A stretch of 64,000 bases of DNA from Trichobilharzia szidati (GCA_944472155.2 OX235279.1:143068920-143132919); one strand, 5' to 3'; shown: positions 11,260-23,175, counted from the stretch's first letter. Numbers and translations are program-made. The notes: a model not told the origin generated them from the letters alone.

Positions 11260-11496
11260 GTGGAATTCTGTCTGACAACAGCATATTTCACATTCGAAGG
11301 GAAAATATACCAACAAAATGAAGGAGTAGCCATGGGATCACCTATCTCACCAATAATGGCTGACATATTCATGGATTATTGGGAAGAGAATGCCCTTAAA
11401 CCATTCAGGTCATCACTAAAATGTTGGTGGAGATATGTAGACGACACACTAGTAATAGTAAAAAAAACGATATTGAGCAACTCTTCTCACACATAA
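11260..11496 (+). pseudogene. PLE-B reverse transcriptase, catalytic palm
   Basis: Reads FTFEGKIYQQNEGVAMGSPI and then WWRYVDDTLVIV, holding the YVDD catalytic pair. A second frameshift at about 11460-11470 shifts into the next block. Confidence 0.88.
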
Positions 11497-11837
11497 ACAG
11501 CCATGTAGACTCAATAAAATTCACTATGGAAGTAGAGAATGAAATTGGGGAATTGCCTATGTTAGACTGCAAATTACAAAGAATAACAGATGGCAGCATT
11601 AAAACGACGCTTTATAGAAAAGCCACACACTCTGGAAGATTCCTTGATTATCACTCAGCTCATCCACTAACGGTGAAACGAGGATTAATACAAGGTCTTG
11701 CAGATAGAATACGTAGACTTACAACAACGCCAGAGGACCAGTGTAAAGAAATAAACGTCCTATTCAAAATGCTACTGGAAAACAACTACCCAAAAGAATT
11801 TATAAAAGACAACATAAAAAAGAAAAAAAGAGGGTAA
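11421..11837 (+). pseudogene. PLE-B RT thumb and connector
   Basis: From about 11470 the frame reads IEQLFSHINSHVDSIKFTME and then LYRKATHSGRFLDYHSAHPL, the conserved region after the palm in PLEs. It ends NNYPKEFIKDNIKKKKRG with a stop, then resumes downstream in another frame. Confidence 0.83.
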
Positions 11838-11862
11838 AACCGGAGAACAACAAGATGGAAGA

Positions 11863-12375
11863 ATGCAAAAAACAGTCACAATACCATATAAAAATGGTAC
11901 ATCAGAGGCAATTCAAAGAAACCTCAAAAATATCGGCATTCACACAACTTTTAAACCGACAAATCTAATCAAAAATAAAATAAATCAACTGAAAGATCCC
12001 ATAAAAATGATGAATAAAAACAACTTGATTTGCAAAATATCTTGTGCTGACTGTCCGACTAAATATGTGGGGCAAACGTCTAGATCACTCAAAATAAGAG
12101 TAAATGAACATAAACGCCTGACCAGAGGTCAACCGACAGGAACACAAGCCTACAAGAATCTTGAGAAAAATTCGTCGATAGCTGCACATGCATGGGAAAA
12201 AAACCACAATATCGATTGGGACAATGTGTGTATTCTAAAAACTAACATGAACAAATGGAAAGAAAGACTTATAACAGAAGCGATATTCATTAAGGTCACA
12301 CCGGATACATGTAACAAGGGTGACTCAGTACAACTACCAACAACTTGGAATATAATTCTGGATACAAAAATTTGA
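11863..12375 (+). pseudogene. PLE-B GIY-YIG endonuclease
   Basis: 170 codons. The core is CKISCADCPTKYVGQTSRSL (cysteine pair plus KYVGQT in the GIY-YIG position), then VNEHKR, SSIAAHAWEKNHNIDW and KERLITEAIFI. The order and residues match Penelope endonucleases. It ends with a stop at 12375. Confidence 0.87.
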
Positions 12376-12545
12376 ACTAACGTGGAATATAACTCAAATA
12401 CAACAAAACATGAATGAGCAAAAATAATGAACTATATATATGAGTACAAATCATAAATGTGTGAATCAAACAATTCCAACACTGGTGTGAACACGGGCAG
12501 TAATTTTGCTCGAAATATTACCAATAACAAAACTTATCATTGTGT

Positions 12546-14015
12546 ATAAACTATTGAAATATAATTATACTTTATTTGATCTAATCCACAATGCTCAAAC
12601 TTTTTACTGATATTAATAAAACTGGTGAAGCCTAATGACGAAAAATATATTAGATCTTGAGTAATAAAACCCACAAAGTGTTCAGTTTCACGTTTTCTCT
12701 AATTATTAAAGTGAACAACTATCAGGCGGTAAATACTTCTCTCTGTGTGTGCCTGTTTCATCCATTCTCATATAAAACAGTGTTAAGCTACTCACTAAAA
12801 TTTATGTACCAAGTGAATTACACTGTATTTAAAGAATTCTTTAAAGGCGAACTAATGTTGTCTGAAAAGTTGTGAAAAGCGAACTTTTTGTCCACTTTCA
12901 AGAGTTTTCATCAGTAATCATTTAAGAGTCTATGGAGGAACGAATTCAAGACAGTTAGGCTCTGATAAGTGCATTTTACCAGTGAAAGAGAAAAATTCGT
13001 GGATTCATGGTTTCTGACTAGGCATCTATTCATATTCCTTATCGCTGACTGTCTTCAGGTTACTTCCACTGATGAGATCTATTGAAAACTGTAGTGAATT
13101 CCTGAACTTGATAGAAACATATGCTGATAGCACATTTGCTTTCAGTAATTCTGTTACTAATACTGTTTTTGTGAATAAATACACAATCCACATTTGATCA
13201 ATGAGTGAACTCTAAGTTTGTCTTTGAATAATAAATGCTGTCTACAGGAGGAAACGTGATTTGTATCCTTATTAACTGATTCAGTAATTATCAAAGCGAA
13301 ATTCATAGATCACTGAAGTTCAGATGAATTTAATCCTCTTTAACAGCCTACTCAGATTTCATTTTGCCAAAATATATTTCATCGCATTTCACCTTTTCAT
13401 TTTCATTTCGATATGTCCTGAAATTGTGTTATCTACTCTGGCGCATATTTAAAGCGTCTGACACTTGACGACATGCAAGTTCTAAATGAACTTAAGCCAT
13501 TATCACAGCCAGCTAGCTATTCACGCTTAAACAATATATCACATGGCTCTTCGTGAAATAATGAGTACAAATTATTCGTATTTGCCAAGGCCATTTGACT
13601 ACAGGGCTAAATTATGGGAGAAAAGCAGAAAATTTGCGAAAAAGTTGCATTCCCCCATTATTTCCGCTTGAGTCATTCTATTGGCCATTCTTATTAGTCC
13701 CTATTTTTCACAATTTCGCCAATTTTTCTCCTCTTCGAACTTTTAAGGACTCTTATCTCTCAGTGTTTGTTGTTGTTATACTAGGAATTTGACACTGTAT
13801 GAGCATTTCCGTTTGGAATTATCCCGATCATTACTATTATTGTTATTGAAGATAAGAAGTATTTTGTGAAATTCGTATTCATATTGCAAGAATAAACCAT
13901 ACAGACTGTTACAGCTTTCTCTTAGTTGTTAAACACAAACGTAAATAAGATTAGTCTGTTAGTCCAGGAAGCAGGGGAAACAGTTAAGTTAGATGGGTCA
14001 CAAAAAGGTTAAGTT
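12546..14015. other. No supported gene
   Basis: AT-rich. ORFs of 60-72 codons (12657-12875 and 13595-13792) have no recognisable domain. No repeat copy was recognised. Confidence 0.5.
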
Positions 14016-14018
14016 ATA

Positions 14019-14330
14019 TATGTCCAAACTAAGTTCACTTTTAATTGTTTGAGAAAACTTGGGCATTGGTTGCTTGATATTCATTGTTATAGAGGTTTTT
14101 GTATTTCCCAATGAATGAAAAACAAAACGATATTGCTGCTTTCACTGACGTTTCGTTATTCAATGCAACTAATAGCCTTATTAAACCAGAATTTACAAAA
14201 TCTCAGCTTATATATAGCAATGTAATCATCGTTCCTCAGCATGAGGTCAGTTTTCGTTGTCAAACTGGCCAATTGGTAAAGATAACAAAATCAGGTGTAG
14301 ATTGTCGGATTTGATAAGTGTGTAAAATTA
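14019..14330 (+). repeat. Repeat R copy
   Basis: Collinear with 56057-56300: it starts GTCCAAACTAAGTTCACTTT and runs through the TTTCCCAATGAATGAAAAAC block and CTGACGTTTCG to CAAAATCTCAGCTTATATAT. The minus strand carries a stem (GCTATT/AATAAC, one mismatch) followed by GAAACGTCAG. A 71-codon ORF across it is not considered a gene, because the same frame is not preserved in the other copies. Confidence 0.7.
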
Positions 14331-14399
14331 CAAAAGCAGTGTGTGTTTACATAATGAACTTGCTTATCATATTCGTGTTGATTTTGTCACTTCATGGGA

Positions 14400-15025
14400 G
14401 AGGGGGCTGTGTTAACCTAGGTAGAATTCTGTTTTAGTTCATCATTCCTATTCAGACAGTTTGGATTCCACTTGATATGAAGTGCTTCTGAGGATCTGAG
14501 ACGTTCTTTGTGATTTCTGTAATCTTTCTGGATGATGATTTCAATACTGTCAAAATCAATTTTGTGGCCTGATTCTATAGCGTGTAGACATGCTATAGCT
14601 GATGATTTTTCAAGTTTTCCTAGTTCAACTGGATTTATTTCTCGATGGTCGAACAGATGCTCTACGGTGTTCATTTCTTCTGATCTTGATTTCTTGTGAT
14701 GTATGTGCGATGTATGTCGCACCACATTCCAAGCATTTTATTTTGTAGACACGATTAGATAGAGATTCCTTAGGAATTTGGTCTTTTACATGGACAAAGT
14801 TGCTTTGTAACGCGTCTGATGTTTTGAAGAATACTCCGGTGTTGTGTTTATCGAATCCTCTTCTGATATCGTCTGACGTTTCTCACCTACATGGAATGAC
14901 AACTGTTGAGCCCTTGTCTTCGGAATACTTTTTCTACCATATTTAATTTTCGTGGTGATTTTGTTGATGAAGTTCTTTGGGTAGTTATTTTTGGTTAACT
15001 TCCCAAAGATGGATGGTTTACGAGT
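14400..15025 (-). mobile_element. PLE-C fragment (connector and GIY-YIG endonuclease)
   Basis: On the minus strand the reading runs KLTKNNYPKNFINK, then NTGVFFKTSDALQS in a shifted frame, then VYKIKCLECGATYIAHTS (GIY-YIG core), LEKSSAIACLHAIESGHKID, and HKERLRSSEALHIKWNPN with a stop at 14417-14419. Several frame breaks are present. The reverse transcriptase is missing. Confidence 0.8.
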
Positions 15026-15029
15026 AAAA

Positions 15030-16715
15030 TTTGATAAATGAATATTATAAAAAGTAGTACCAGCTATAATGACAATATTAAATACAAAAACAAAAAGATA
15101 GGCAAAGAGGTCGAAAAGGAGCTTCATTTTATTCCGTTACAAGCACTTCTCTTGTGGAAAGCAAAAGAAAGCCTTTTCGTGTTTCAGTTAAACAGTTTAA
15201 ATACCTGTATGGCATTAGCTGACGAAGTGGTTTTAATTGTCAACCGTGCAGAAGCTATTTGCCCATTAATGTCATTTATAATTTCAAGTTGCTAACTATC
15301 CTACAAGTGTCCTGTAGTTTCAACCCTTTGAAGGTGATACTCAGTGACTAAGTGACAGGAAAGACTTTTGCAGTGTCTGTGACTACCATATCTGCCTAAC
15401 AGTTCGTTGGCTGCACCTTGTCTGAGTGCCATGCTTGTTAATACAATTGATAGAAATTTCACTGCGAATACTGTACATACTGATAATTTGAAATGCTTGT
15501 AGAATGCCTAGTTCTAGACAGAACTGCACGGTGGATGGATCTCGTAAACAAGATTATTTAGGCCACGACGTATGACTAGCAGGAAAGCATAAATGACTTT
15601 GGATGAATTTGACTGTGAAACAACATTTACCACTAACTAATATGAGTAGTTTTTGCTGAAAGGGCAGTTAATTTGTGATTAAACATCAGTTATAAAGCTA
15701 TTGAAACAAACAGTCTTCATTCAAACTGTTCATTAAATATTTAACGATGATAACTCATGTACTTCGAAATAACTCTTAAGAATCTAGCCACATTCATGTT
15801 CCATACAATAGAATATTGCGCCTATATTTTTCCCATCTAATCATTTATGGCAAAGTTGTACAATCATTATATCAGATTGTTTTGTATTTTTTTTTAGAAA
15901 GCATCAGGCAAAAAGCAGCCGGATAGAGTTTAATTTATTGCCAAGGAATCGTCCCATTTTGTTGCAAGCAGTCATTTTGTTGAAATTATTTGCATTTTAC
16001 TCATTTGATTCCCTTGATAATTCTGAATAATTCAAAAATGTTAAGCACAACTGCAGACAAAGTGAAACTATAAAAAAAATTATGAACAAGCTAACGAACC
16101 AACAAAGTATTTTGATTATTGCTAATGAAGCATCAGTTAACGACTTTTCTGTTTGCAACAGGCAAAACTTTGAATGGAAACATCTCTCTCTCTCTTAAAA
16201 TGGCAAATGAAATGAATTTAAGATACACACTAGTCATTAAAGGAAAGATATATAACCAGACAGTTCAGATTCTAAAAAAAATACTGAAAGAGCATAAAGA
16301 GGAAGACGTCCGGAAGCAAGAAGATATACCGAGAACAAAACATTTTACTGACTGTTTGCAAAAAGTAGTTTTATAATCGTCTAGTATCATGTTCTACAAA
16401 GTGAATTCATTCCTAAGCCGGACAGTAGTTTGTTTTCCCCCTTCAGCCTATGATGTCAGTATGAGTCCTTTCGTACTGAGAAAACATGTATTTCGTCAAC
16501 ATAACATGTAGATACAATATCAGTGAACCTGTGTAAAACATTTTTCTCCTGAAAACCTTTTCTTACCTTCTGCACGCTTAGTAGGAAATCATTCAACTGA
16601 AGGAGTAGTGTTTCCCAGTCAGAGCAAAATGATCTAAACACCGGACGGTCATTTTGATCGTTTCAAACGGACTTCATCAACTGATTTGACTGTATGAGCT
16701 GGGTTATTCTAGTTA
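15030..16715. other. No supported gene
   Basis: ORFs at 15038-15295 and 16119-16376 are open but lack recognisable domains. The second reads a lysine-rich helical C-terminus (ILKKILKEHKEEDVRKQED) that could be a stray exon or an old repeat; I cannot decide from sequence alone. Confidence 0.4.
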
Positions 16716-16717
16716 TA

Positions 16718-17275
16718 CTTCTAGTTGTTTCCTTTAGTTCCTAGAGGAACACAGAGCTTCAGCCGCACGTCTCCACTGAGTTCGGTTCTCTGCCAACGTT
16801 TTCACCTGGCTCCACGTCTGCCCACATCCTTTCATCTCCTCATCACATGACCTCTTCCATGTCACCCTCACACTGACAACCAACTCGCCGCTTCTCATTC
16901 GGTTCCGCTAGAGTGATGGCCTGTCGTGTGATGTCACTCACTTGATGGTTTTCTCAGAGTATGGCCAATCCACCTCCATTTCTTCCTGCATATTTGTTGC
17001 ATAATCGGTACCTGCTGGGTTGGTTCGTTCATTGCCAGATATTCCTCCCGATTGCTGTTCTTCTCTGGCCGGCCATCTGATCTTGGGTAATATCGGGCGA
17101 AGACAGCTGTTGATGGAAGTGTGTAGTTTGTACCCGTTCGTGACGCGGCTCGGCGCCAACTCTCTGATCCGTATAATAACACAGACTTCACATTGGAGTT
17201 GAAAATCCGGATCTCATTTTTCATGCTGAGTGCTGTTGATCCCCACACCGACTTGAAAATAATGAAAGCTAATGA
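16718..17275 (-). mobile_element. RTE-type LINE 3' fragment
   Basis: The 3' end reads TTCCTTTAGTTCCTAGAGG on the plus strand, the family signature. On the minus strand are FNSNVKSVLLYGSESW and KKWRWIGHTLRKPSSE. The copy is 5'-truncated near 17275 and frameshifted, and lacks the RT palm. Confidence 0.82.
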
Positions 17276-18475
17276 TATCGGCCTCAAATGAGCGAAACCT
17301 CAGTTCTCAGTATGCATCACTTTAATCTGCCTATCAAGCTCTACACTTTGACGTGAGTAGTTTCTGACTGTTTCGCTTGCTTTCTTAATTGCCATTTGCA
17401 ATACTATGCAGGTCACATATTTCGGTATGAATATTCTGATTCCCGAAAGAAAACTGTAATGAATTATCATCTTTAATTATACCATTTACAAACTGTGGGT
17501 TTGGTTCTTCTCTTCCATCACCGAAAATAAAGTGAACACATCGTTTCTACACCCTGTTGTGAACTACTGATAGTATAGAAATTTGTTTCTTAGCTATTCA
17601 CCTAATAGCTAGTATTTAATAAAACCAGGAAATGTGATATGCAGTAGCGAATTTGAAAAGAAATTAAGCAATAACATATTTTAGTAAAACCATCTTTTCC
17701 TTATTCAAAGTGATAGATTAATTCATTAAATTACATAAGTTGCAACCAGTGCCAAGGGAAGCATAACAATCCTCACTGGTAAAATATGATTTTTTATACG
17801 TGAAATCAAACCGTCACTGGGATAAGCAACTTGCTTACCACTAGAAAAAAATTAGAACAGAATGAATGGATGATTGAATGAAGCATTAAAGGATTATTGT
17901 GAATTCTTGAGAATTTCATTTTTTTTTTCTTTTAAAGTAAAGCCATTATAAAAATTAACAATGAAAGATTACTAAAACGAAAAAAAAGCCTACACCAATC
18001 ACAATCAAGTGAATGGGATATTTACTCGCCAACTAATATTAAAGTGATGTAAGTATGTGAGTCGAAGAATGAATGAATTGAGTTTGTCTAGTCTGCCTTA
18101 GAATTTATTTATCGACTTTTTGAGAATATTTCTGTTTTTGTTTGTTTTTGTGTCTTTATCTCCCTCCAAATTTTTGTAACAGGAATATAGATTTTTTGCT
18201 GCGTATTCAGCCACTGATAATATCGTAATATTAAATTTTAAAAAATATTAGGGCGTTTACTTGAAATTTTTTGTTTCTGTCTAAACCTTTCCCTATTGAT
18301 CCATACATACACAGTTATCGCATGAAATACGCTTGAAATATAAATCAAAATTACACATATGACAGATAATACTTCGAACCAAATGCATAAGAATTTATCA
18401 ACTGTCTTATCAGATGTCTTCAGACTCTTTTGATCAAGCTAATTTTCATTATTACTTTTTCTAAATACTACACTT
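17276..18475. other. No supported gene
   Basis: AT-rich with several poly-A/T runs. No ORF, RNA or repeat copy recognised. Confidence 0.5.
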
Positions 18476-18478
18476 AGA

Positions 18479-18534
18479 AAACCAGGGAGTACTGGACAGC
18501 TGCTGTTTCATCCTAGTTTGGGAATCATCGGTAG
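18479..18534. repeat. Left arm of near-perfect inverted repeat
   Basis: Reverse complement of 18621-18676 at 55 of 56 positions. The 86-base centre is the tRNA-like SINE head. Confidence 0.9.
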
Positions 18535-18620
18535 TACGCACCCACTGGGATTCGAACCCAGGACCTTCCGGTTCCAAGGCAAGCTCGTATACCATTCAGC
18601 CACTGGGACCCGATTCAATG

Positions 18621-18676
18621 ACTGCCGATGATTCCCAAACTAGGATGAAACAGCAGCTGTCCAGTACTCCCTGGTT
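18621..18676. repeat. Right arm of near-perfect inverted repeat
   Basis: Reverse complement of 18479-18534 at 55 of 56 positions. Confidence 0.9.
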
Positions 18677-19139
18677 TTAAATGGTTCTCTAACTGATATC
18701 AATCCGTGATCAACTCGTAAAACATAACTAATCCTTACAAACCAAACTATAGAAAACTACAATTAGAACTAATAGAAAGCCTGTGAATCCTATGAAACAC
18801 GTGCCTACAGTATCAATTTCCAGCAGATGATGGAAATGAGCCGGAAAACCAAAGTGGCTTAAGTTGATTTATTTCAGTTTTGTTTTGTGTGAATGACCTA
18901 GTAAGATATAGGCTACATCTTTCTACTAAGATGTGCAAAAAAATCGAACATGTGTTCCAGAACTGACCTGAGGGGGATCTTTTTACCTACATTAGATAAA
19001 ATTACCTCACATAACACACAGCGATTCAGTATGAGTATGAGCAATAAATAGTGCCCAAAACGTTATCCACTTATCAGTATTGTAACACTGTGTGTTATTT
19101 CTAATAAACTTACCTAATATGGAATTATACCCTACCACA

Positions 19140-20345
19140 GTGCTCAAATTCTGCCCTTACATTTAGGATTTTTTTGTCCTCTGTACGACCATGAAAGTAA
19201 ATATTCGATGATACTGTTAAATTTCATACAGTGATTCCCTTTTATAAATTTGAACAAAGAAAGAAGAAACATTAGCGCAGAATAATCTGGATCCATTTTA
19301 TTTCGTTGGTTCTCATTAGCTGCATACAACCTGAATTTTTTAATTAAAAATAAAAAGTATACAATTTTAGCAAACCTTTATCCATTAGAAAGCATAGTGT
19401 CAGAGCGTCATAGTAAAATAAGGCATTGAGATTTACAGGGTGTCTAAAGTGTCACAACATATATATCTTGGTAGAGAGAAGTTTCTTGAAAAATTAGTTA
19501 ACAGTTGCGTTGTTAAGGTGGTAACAAAAGACAATTAGCAATAGTTACGTAATTAGACGAGAGAAGATCAAAATTTTAAAATTACGGTGCACATGAGGTC
19601 AGATGAGAAGTTGATGATGTAATACAGTGAGCAGAACTCAGAAGATCAAGAAAAATTATCTCTTAAGAAAGTCAAGCGAAACATAAAAGGGGGGAGGGGG
19701 GAGTGAAAAGATAATTTAACAAAATTAACAAAATTAGAAAACAAAGAGTTACTAAGAAGTGAGTTACCAGGGTAATTGAAGTCCAACAACGGATTCCTTT
19801 GGATATATAAGTCAGGCTTCAATCTTTTTATTGCTATAGCTTCAGCAAACCTGAGAAGACTTGAGGTACTTCGTCTGTTAATTATTTTGAATGATTCCAG
19901 CATATCTACTCCGTGTCCTGTGTCAATCAGATGTTTGGCGATTGAAGAACTTAAATAATTCGGTCCCTTTAACCGGAGGCTCCTTGGTACATGTTCGCAG
20001 AATCTGACGTAGGCCCTCCTCTCCGTTCTTCCAATGTAACTGCTCCCGCAGATACATGTGAATTGGTATACACAGTTAAAGGTAACATGTGAGGGGTACT
20101 TGTCAATCTTTGACTGCATCAGTGAAGAGTTTGTTCGGGATAGAGAGACTAATAATGCTGCAGGATACGTCCTAGACAGGGCTGCGCCTAATCTTTTATT
20201 TATCATTCTCATAATGTCGTCGCCCTTGTAGTCGAGTTTGATGAAAATAGGCTTCTTACTGACTGTAGCAGTATCAAGCTTCTTGTGTTCACTCTTGCCA
20301 TATTTGTTAATGAAACTTTGTGGGTAACTATACTGTTAAATACCA
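19140..20345 (-). mobile_element. PLE-D, 5'-truncated (GIY-YIG region plus 3' tail)
   Basis: An uninterrupted minus-strand frame runs from about 20345 (QYSYPQSFINKYGKSEHKK) through GDDIMRMINKRL and CVYQFTCICGSSYIGRTERR (GIY-YIG core) to AIAIKRLKPDLYIQ near 19800. It stops at 19646 after the usual PLE end. The 3' untranslated part includes a block at about 19210-19340 shared with 21600-21710 (translating as MYA..ENQRNK in both). PLE-E is the same lineage in the opposite orientation. Confidence 0.82.
19646..20345 (-). pseudogene. PLE-D endonuclease ORF
   Basis: The frame is open for about 230 codons from the stop at about 20346 to 19646. It contains the cysteine pair and GSSYIGRT core, CEHVPRSLRLKG, SSIAKHLIDTGH and LRFAEAIAIKRLKPD. 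The reverse transcriptase is absent, so it cannot act as an autonomous element. Confidence 0.8.
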
Positions 20346-20449
20346 AACTCTGAATACGGCAGATATATCCAGCTCCAAAACAGTAGGCGGGAACTTTTTG
20401 ACCAGTTAAACGTTGCAAATAATGCCGTATCACTCAGCATGTATTATAT

Positions 20450-20865
20450 CAAATGCAATTATGGAGTTACATTTCCACCAGTAGGTTTTTCACTTGGTAA
20501 CATAACTTTATTGAAAGAAATGATATTGTTAAGCAGGTTCTACTGCGTAAATAATTCGTTATGAGTAGAATTGGGGCAAACAAAACATATTTCCCTGATC
20601 ACTTTCCGCCCTATGTTCATTCCTTAAGAATAATACTGGAGAATATTCATCTTCACATCTTGTTATCACTAGACTTTCCTGTAAAAAATTGACAAAATGT
20701 TAGGAAAATTTAATATGCTTACTTTGATTCGCTGATTCAGCAGTAGTCAGAATAGACAATAACAGTAAATCATAGTACAAAAGCGTTTTATGCTATCTTC
20801 GGGTGACCCTGGACGCAGGTTTCATACTTATTGCTTTCTGTTGGACATCAGCAAGTGGTCTAAGT
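20450..20865. other. Spacer between two head-to-head PLE fragments
   Basis: About 0.4 kb of AT-rich DNA lying between the 5' ends of PLE-D (minus) and PLE-E (plus). No ORF or repeat copy recognised. Confidence 0.5.
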
Positions 20866-20867
20866 CA

Positions 20868-21710
20868 AATGGTCTTATGTTAAATTCTTCACGTGCATCT
20901 GCGGTAGCAAGTACATAGAAAGGACTGAGAGGACAGCATCTACTAGATTTTCTGAGCACATTCCTAAGAGTCTCCGTACAAAAGGAAGAAAAGTGTTATC
21001 AAGTGCAATCGCCAGACATCTAATTGACACAGGACACACAGTAGAAATCAGCCAAGCCTTCAAAATAATCAATACACAAAGAAACCCACGGCTACTTCGC
21101 TTCGCAGAAGCCATTGCTATCAAGAGATTTCGACCAGACCTTTGTATACAGAAAGATAGTGTGATTAATCTTTCACTACCTTGGTAACCCTAACTCTATT
21201 TTATTTTTGTTTTGCCTTTCTGTCAGTATGCCTGTGTGTTTGTCTTGTTACGTAACATTCTATTCAATTTAGACCTTCAAGTTTCTAAATCTACTTAATT
21301 GTTTGTCTGTTTAAGTTATAAATGTTACTTCACTATTCACCCCCACCCTCTTAAACTCCCCACCACAAGATGTGTAAATTTACTTTGTTCTCTGACCCTG
21401 ACCCTGTAATATGCCTCTAACCAATCTGTGTTGTTTTCCAATAGAAATCTGAACTCTTACCCCTCTTATCTAATTCCACTATATATAATTAGTTGTTTTT
21501 GACACCGAATAACCTGTCTACCTACATCGAATTCTGGAATTATGTTCCTTATGCCTTCTATCTATAACTCAAAGTATTTATGAAAAAGTATGTTCCACAA
21601 CTTTCTTGAAACCTATAATTTGATTTTGTTTAGGATGTATGCAGTTGATGAGAATCCACGAAATAAAACGAGCTCGTATTATCCTGCAAACATGTTCATT
21701 CTTTCTCTCT
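20868..21710 (+). mobile_element. PLE-E, 5'-truncated (GIY-YIG region plus 3' tail)
   Basis: The reading starts TCICGSKYIERTERTASTRF (GIY-YIG core, with Glu where relatives have Gly) and continues LSSAIARHLIDTGH, LLRFAEAIAIKRFRPDLCIQ and LPW with a stop at 21187. The 3' part extends to about 21710, where a CR1/jockey-like LINE begins. Closest lineage in the window: PLE-D. Confidence 0.8.
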
Positions 21711-21711
21711 T

Positions 21712-22690
21712 CAATTTAAATTCTTCCAAATGTCAGGCAGTTAACTTTACTTTCAAGCATCAACGTGACATATATGAACTAGTTATTTCCCATGATGCCT
21801 GTATGTAGCATAAATGGCACTGAAATTGAAACCAAGTCAAGCAATAAATACCTTGGATTAGTTCTTTCCTCTGACCTTTCATGGTCATCCCACATCTTAT
21901 CAATTTCTAAGAAAATGTTTCGTCTTACCTTCTACATTAAAAAGTTAAGACAATCAGGTATCAACCAACCTTTACTTCTGCAGTTTGTAAACTCCTGTAT
22001 TTTACCTATTGTACTCTATTGTTCTCCATTAATCTTTCCTGGGCTTCCCAAAAAAGACTATATCATATTACGAAGGGTATTAAATGCTGTGAGTAGGTCT
22101 TGTGGTTTGCCACTGCGTGAGCTCGCCAATATTATAGTCAAGGGACATATAAAATCCTGTACAAAATCGGTAAAGGCCGTACTGTCAGACCCCCTGCACC
22201 CCCTTTATTCACAACTATCCCCTTGCATCTTATCAGGTAGGACGAGAAGTCAATATAAGAAGTTATATGCTCGCGCCACTGAGTAAAAAATTCTACAATA
22301 CCCTATTTAGCCCGTATTTTATGTGATGGAGACACTGTTAGACGTGAAACATATAAGTTACTATGTAATTAGCAAAGTGAATCGACCCTTTCATTGTTCA
22401 TCTTTCTGTAGTTTTATGGTGTCACCCTTTCTATCGTTTAATTATAACTTAGCTATTTTATTTTAGTTGTTATGACTATTATTACTATAATTTTATACTT
22501 TATGCATATTTTTCTCCTTGTCGCATACTGTAATTGCTACATAGCTGTTATAACAACGTTTTGTTGTCATTATTAATATGTAATGTTTATTTTTTGTTGT
22601 TTTGAGTTAATTAGATGCAATATTGTACTGAATGCTGAAAATTCCTTGCTGTATCGTTAGTATTGTTTTTGGAATAAAGCAAAAAGAATT
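21712..22690 (+). mobile_element. CR1/jockey-type LINE 3' end
   Basis: The translation keeps the post-palm RT region: LNSSKCQAVNFTFK, then SNKYLGLVLSSDLSWSSHI, FVNSCILPIVLYCSPLIFPG and LYARATE (stop at 22286). Shifted-frame coding similarity continues to about 22340. The end near 22690 (GGAATAAAGCAAAAAG) looks like a short A-rich terminus. It is 5'-truncated and appears to sit in or beside the 3' tail of PLE-E. Assignment to CR1/SR1-like versus another jockey-superfamily clade is by motif only. Confidence 0.75.
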
Positions 22691-22834
22691 ATCAGCTAGG
22701 CATATATGCAATCTTGATAGAACTTACGTCCCCACTGTATATTTGAATAAGTCTATACCAGCTAACCTTCTTCCGTTCTAAGTTACACAACCGAAGTCAT
22801 CTATTTTACTGAAAAGAAGCTGATGGGTGAAAGA

Positions 22835-23175
22835 AGATCGTGTTGTCTTTTGCCATCCTCAATTTAAAGACTCCAGGAAGCTCTTCATTGTGAATTATTT
22901 GACGTGCAGCACTATCATACAGTTGTTGAATGAGGGCAATAAATGTTGTATCACCTGACGAATTACTGCACGGTTGACGCTGTCGAAGGCCTTCTCGAAA
23001 TCAACGGAGTTGAGGTATACAGTTGACTGACATGCTATGTTCTCTCCGGTGAGGATTTATAATATTGGAACTTCATTCGTGCATGATTTATTCCTGCTGA
23101 ATCCAGAGTGTTCTGGGTAAGGTTTCTTTATCTGGAGCATATTTCAGTCTGTCCAAGATGGTGCGGGTTGATATT
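22835..23175 (-). mobile_element. RTE-type LINE internal fragment (diverged)
   Basis: The minus strand encodes a VDFEKAFDSVNR-type first palm motif near 22975-23005 and a LIQQLYDSAA-type stretch near 22910-22930, as in the RTE at 9.4-9.8 kb. Several frame breaks. Confidence 0.7.

Larger units (their letters stand above)
9835..12545 (+). mobile_element. Penelope-like retroelement PLE-B, nearly complete but frameshifted
   Basis: The longest PLE here. Coding similarity begins near 9985 (DGLPIKRLANKLTHLYQAES), runs through an N-terminal basic, lysine-rich region, the reverse transcriptase and the GIY-YIG domain to 12375, then a 3' region with a hairpin and CGAAA near 12495-12515. At least four frame breaks (about 10110, 10375, 11250 and 11460) and one at about 11838 interrupt it. 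The left end abuts the RTE fragment. No clear target duplication or inverted arm was found. Confidence 0.85.
18479..18775 (-). mobile_element. SINE family 1, inverted chimeric copy
   Basis: The tRNA-like core (minus strand, about 18608 to 18538) has box A TGGCTGAATGG and a near-consensus box B GGGTTCGAATCCC. It is flanked by two 56-base arms, 18479-18534 and 18621-18676, which are reverse complements with a single mismatch. Right of the second arm the usual SINE body continues to about 18775. Confidence 0.75.

Noticed and set aside
14099..14314. 71-codon ORF at repeat R
   Set aside because: The frame is not preserved in the copies at 4.6 and 56.1 kb, so it is repeat sequence, not a gene.
16119..16376. 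85-codon lysine-rich ORF
   Set aside because: Low-complexity helix in AT-rich DNA; no motif and no splice signals.
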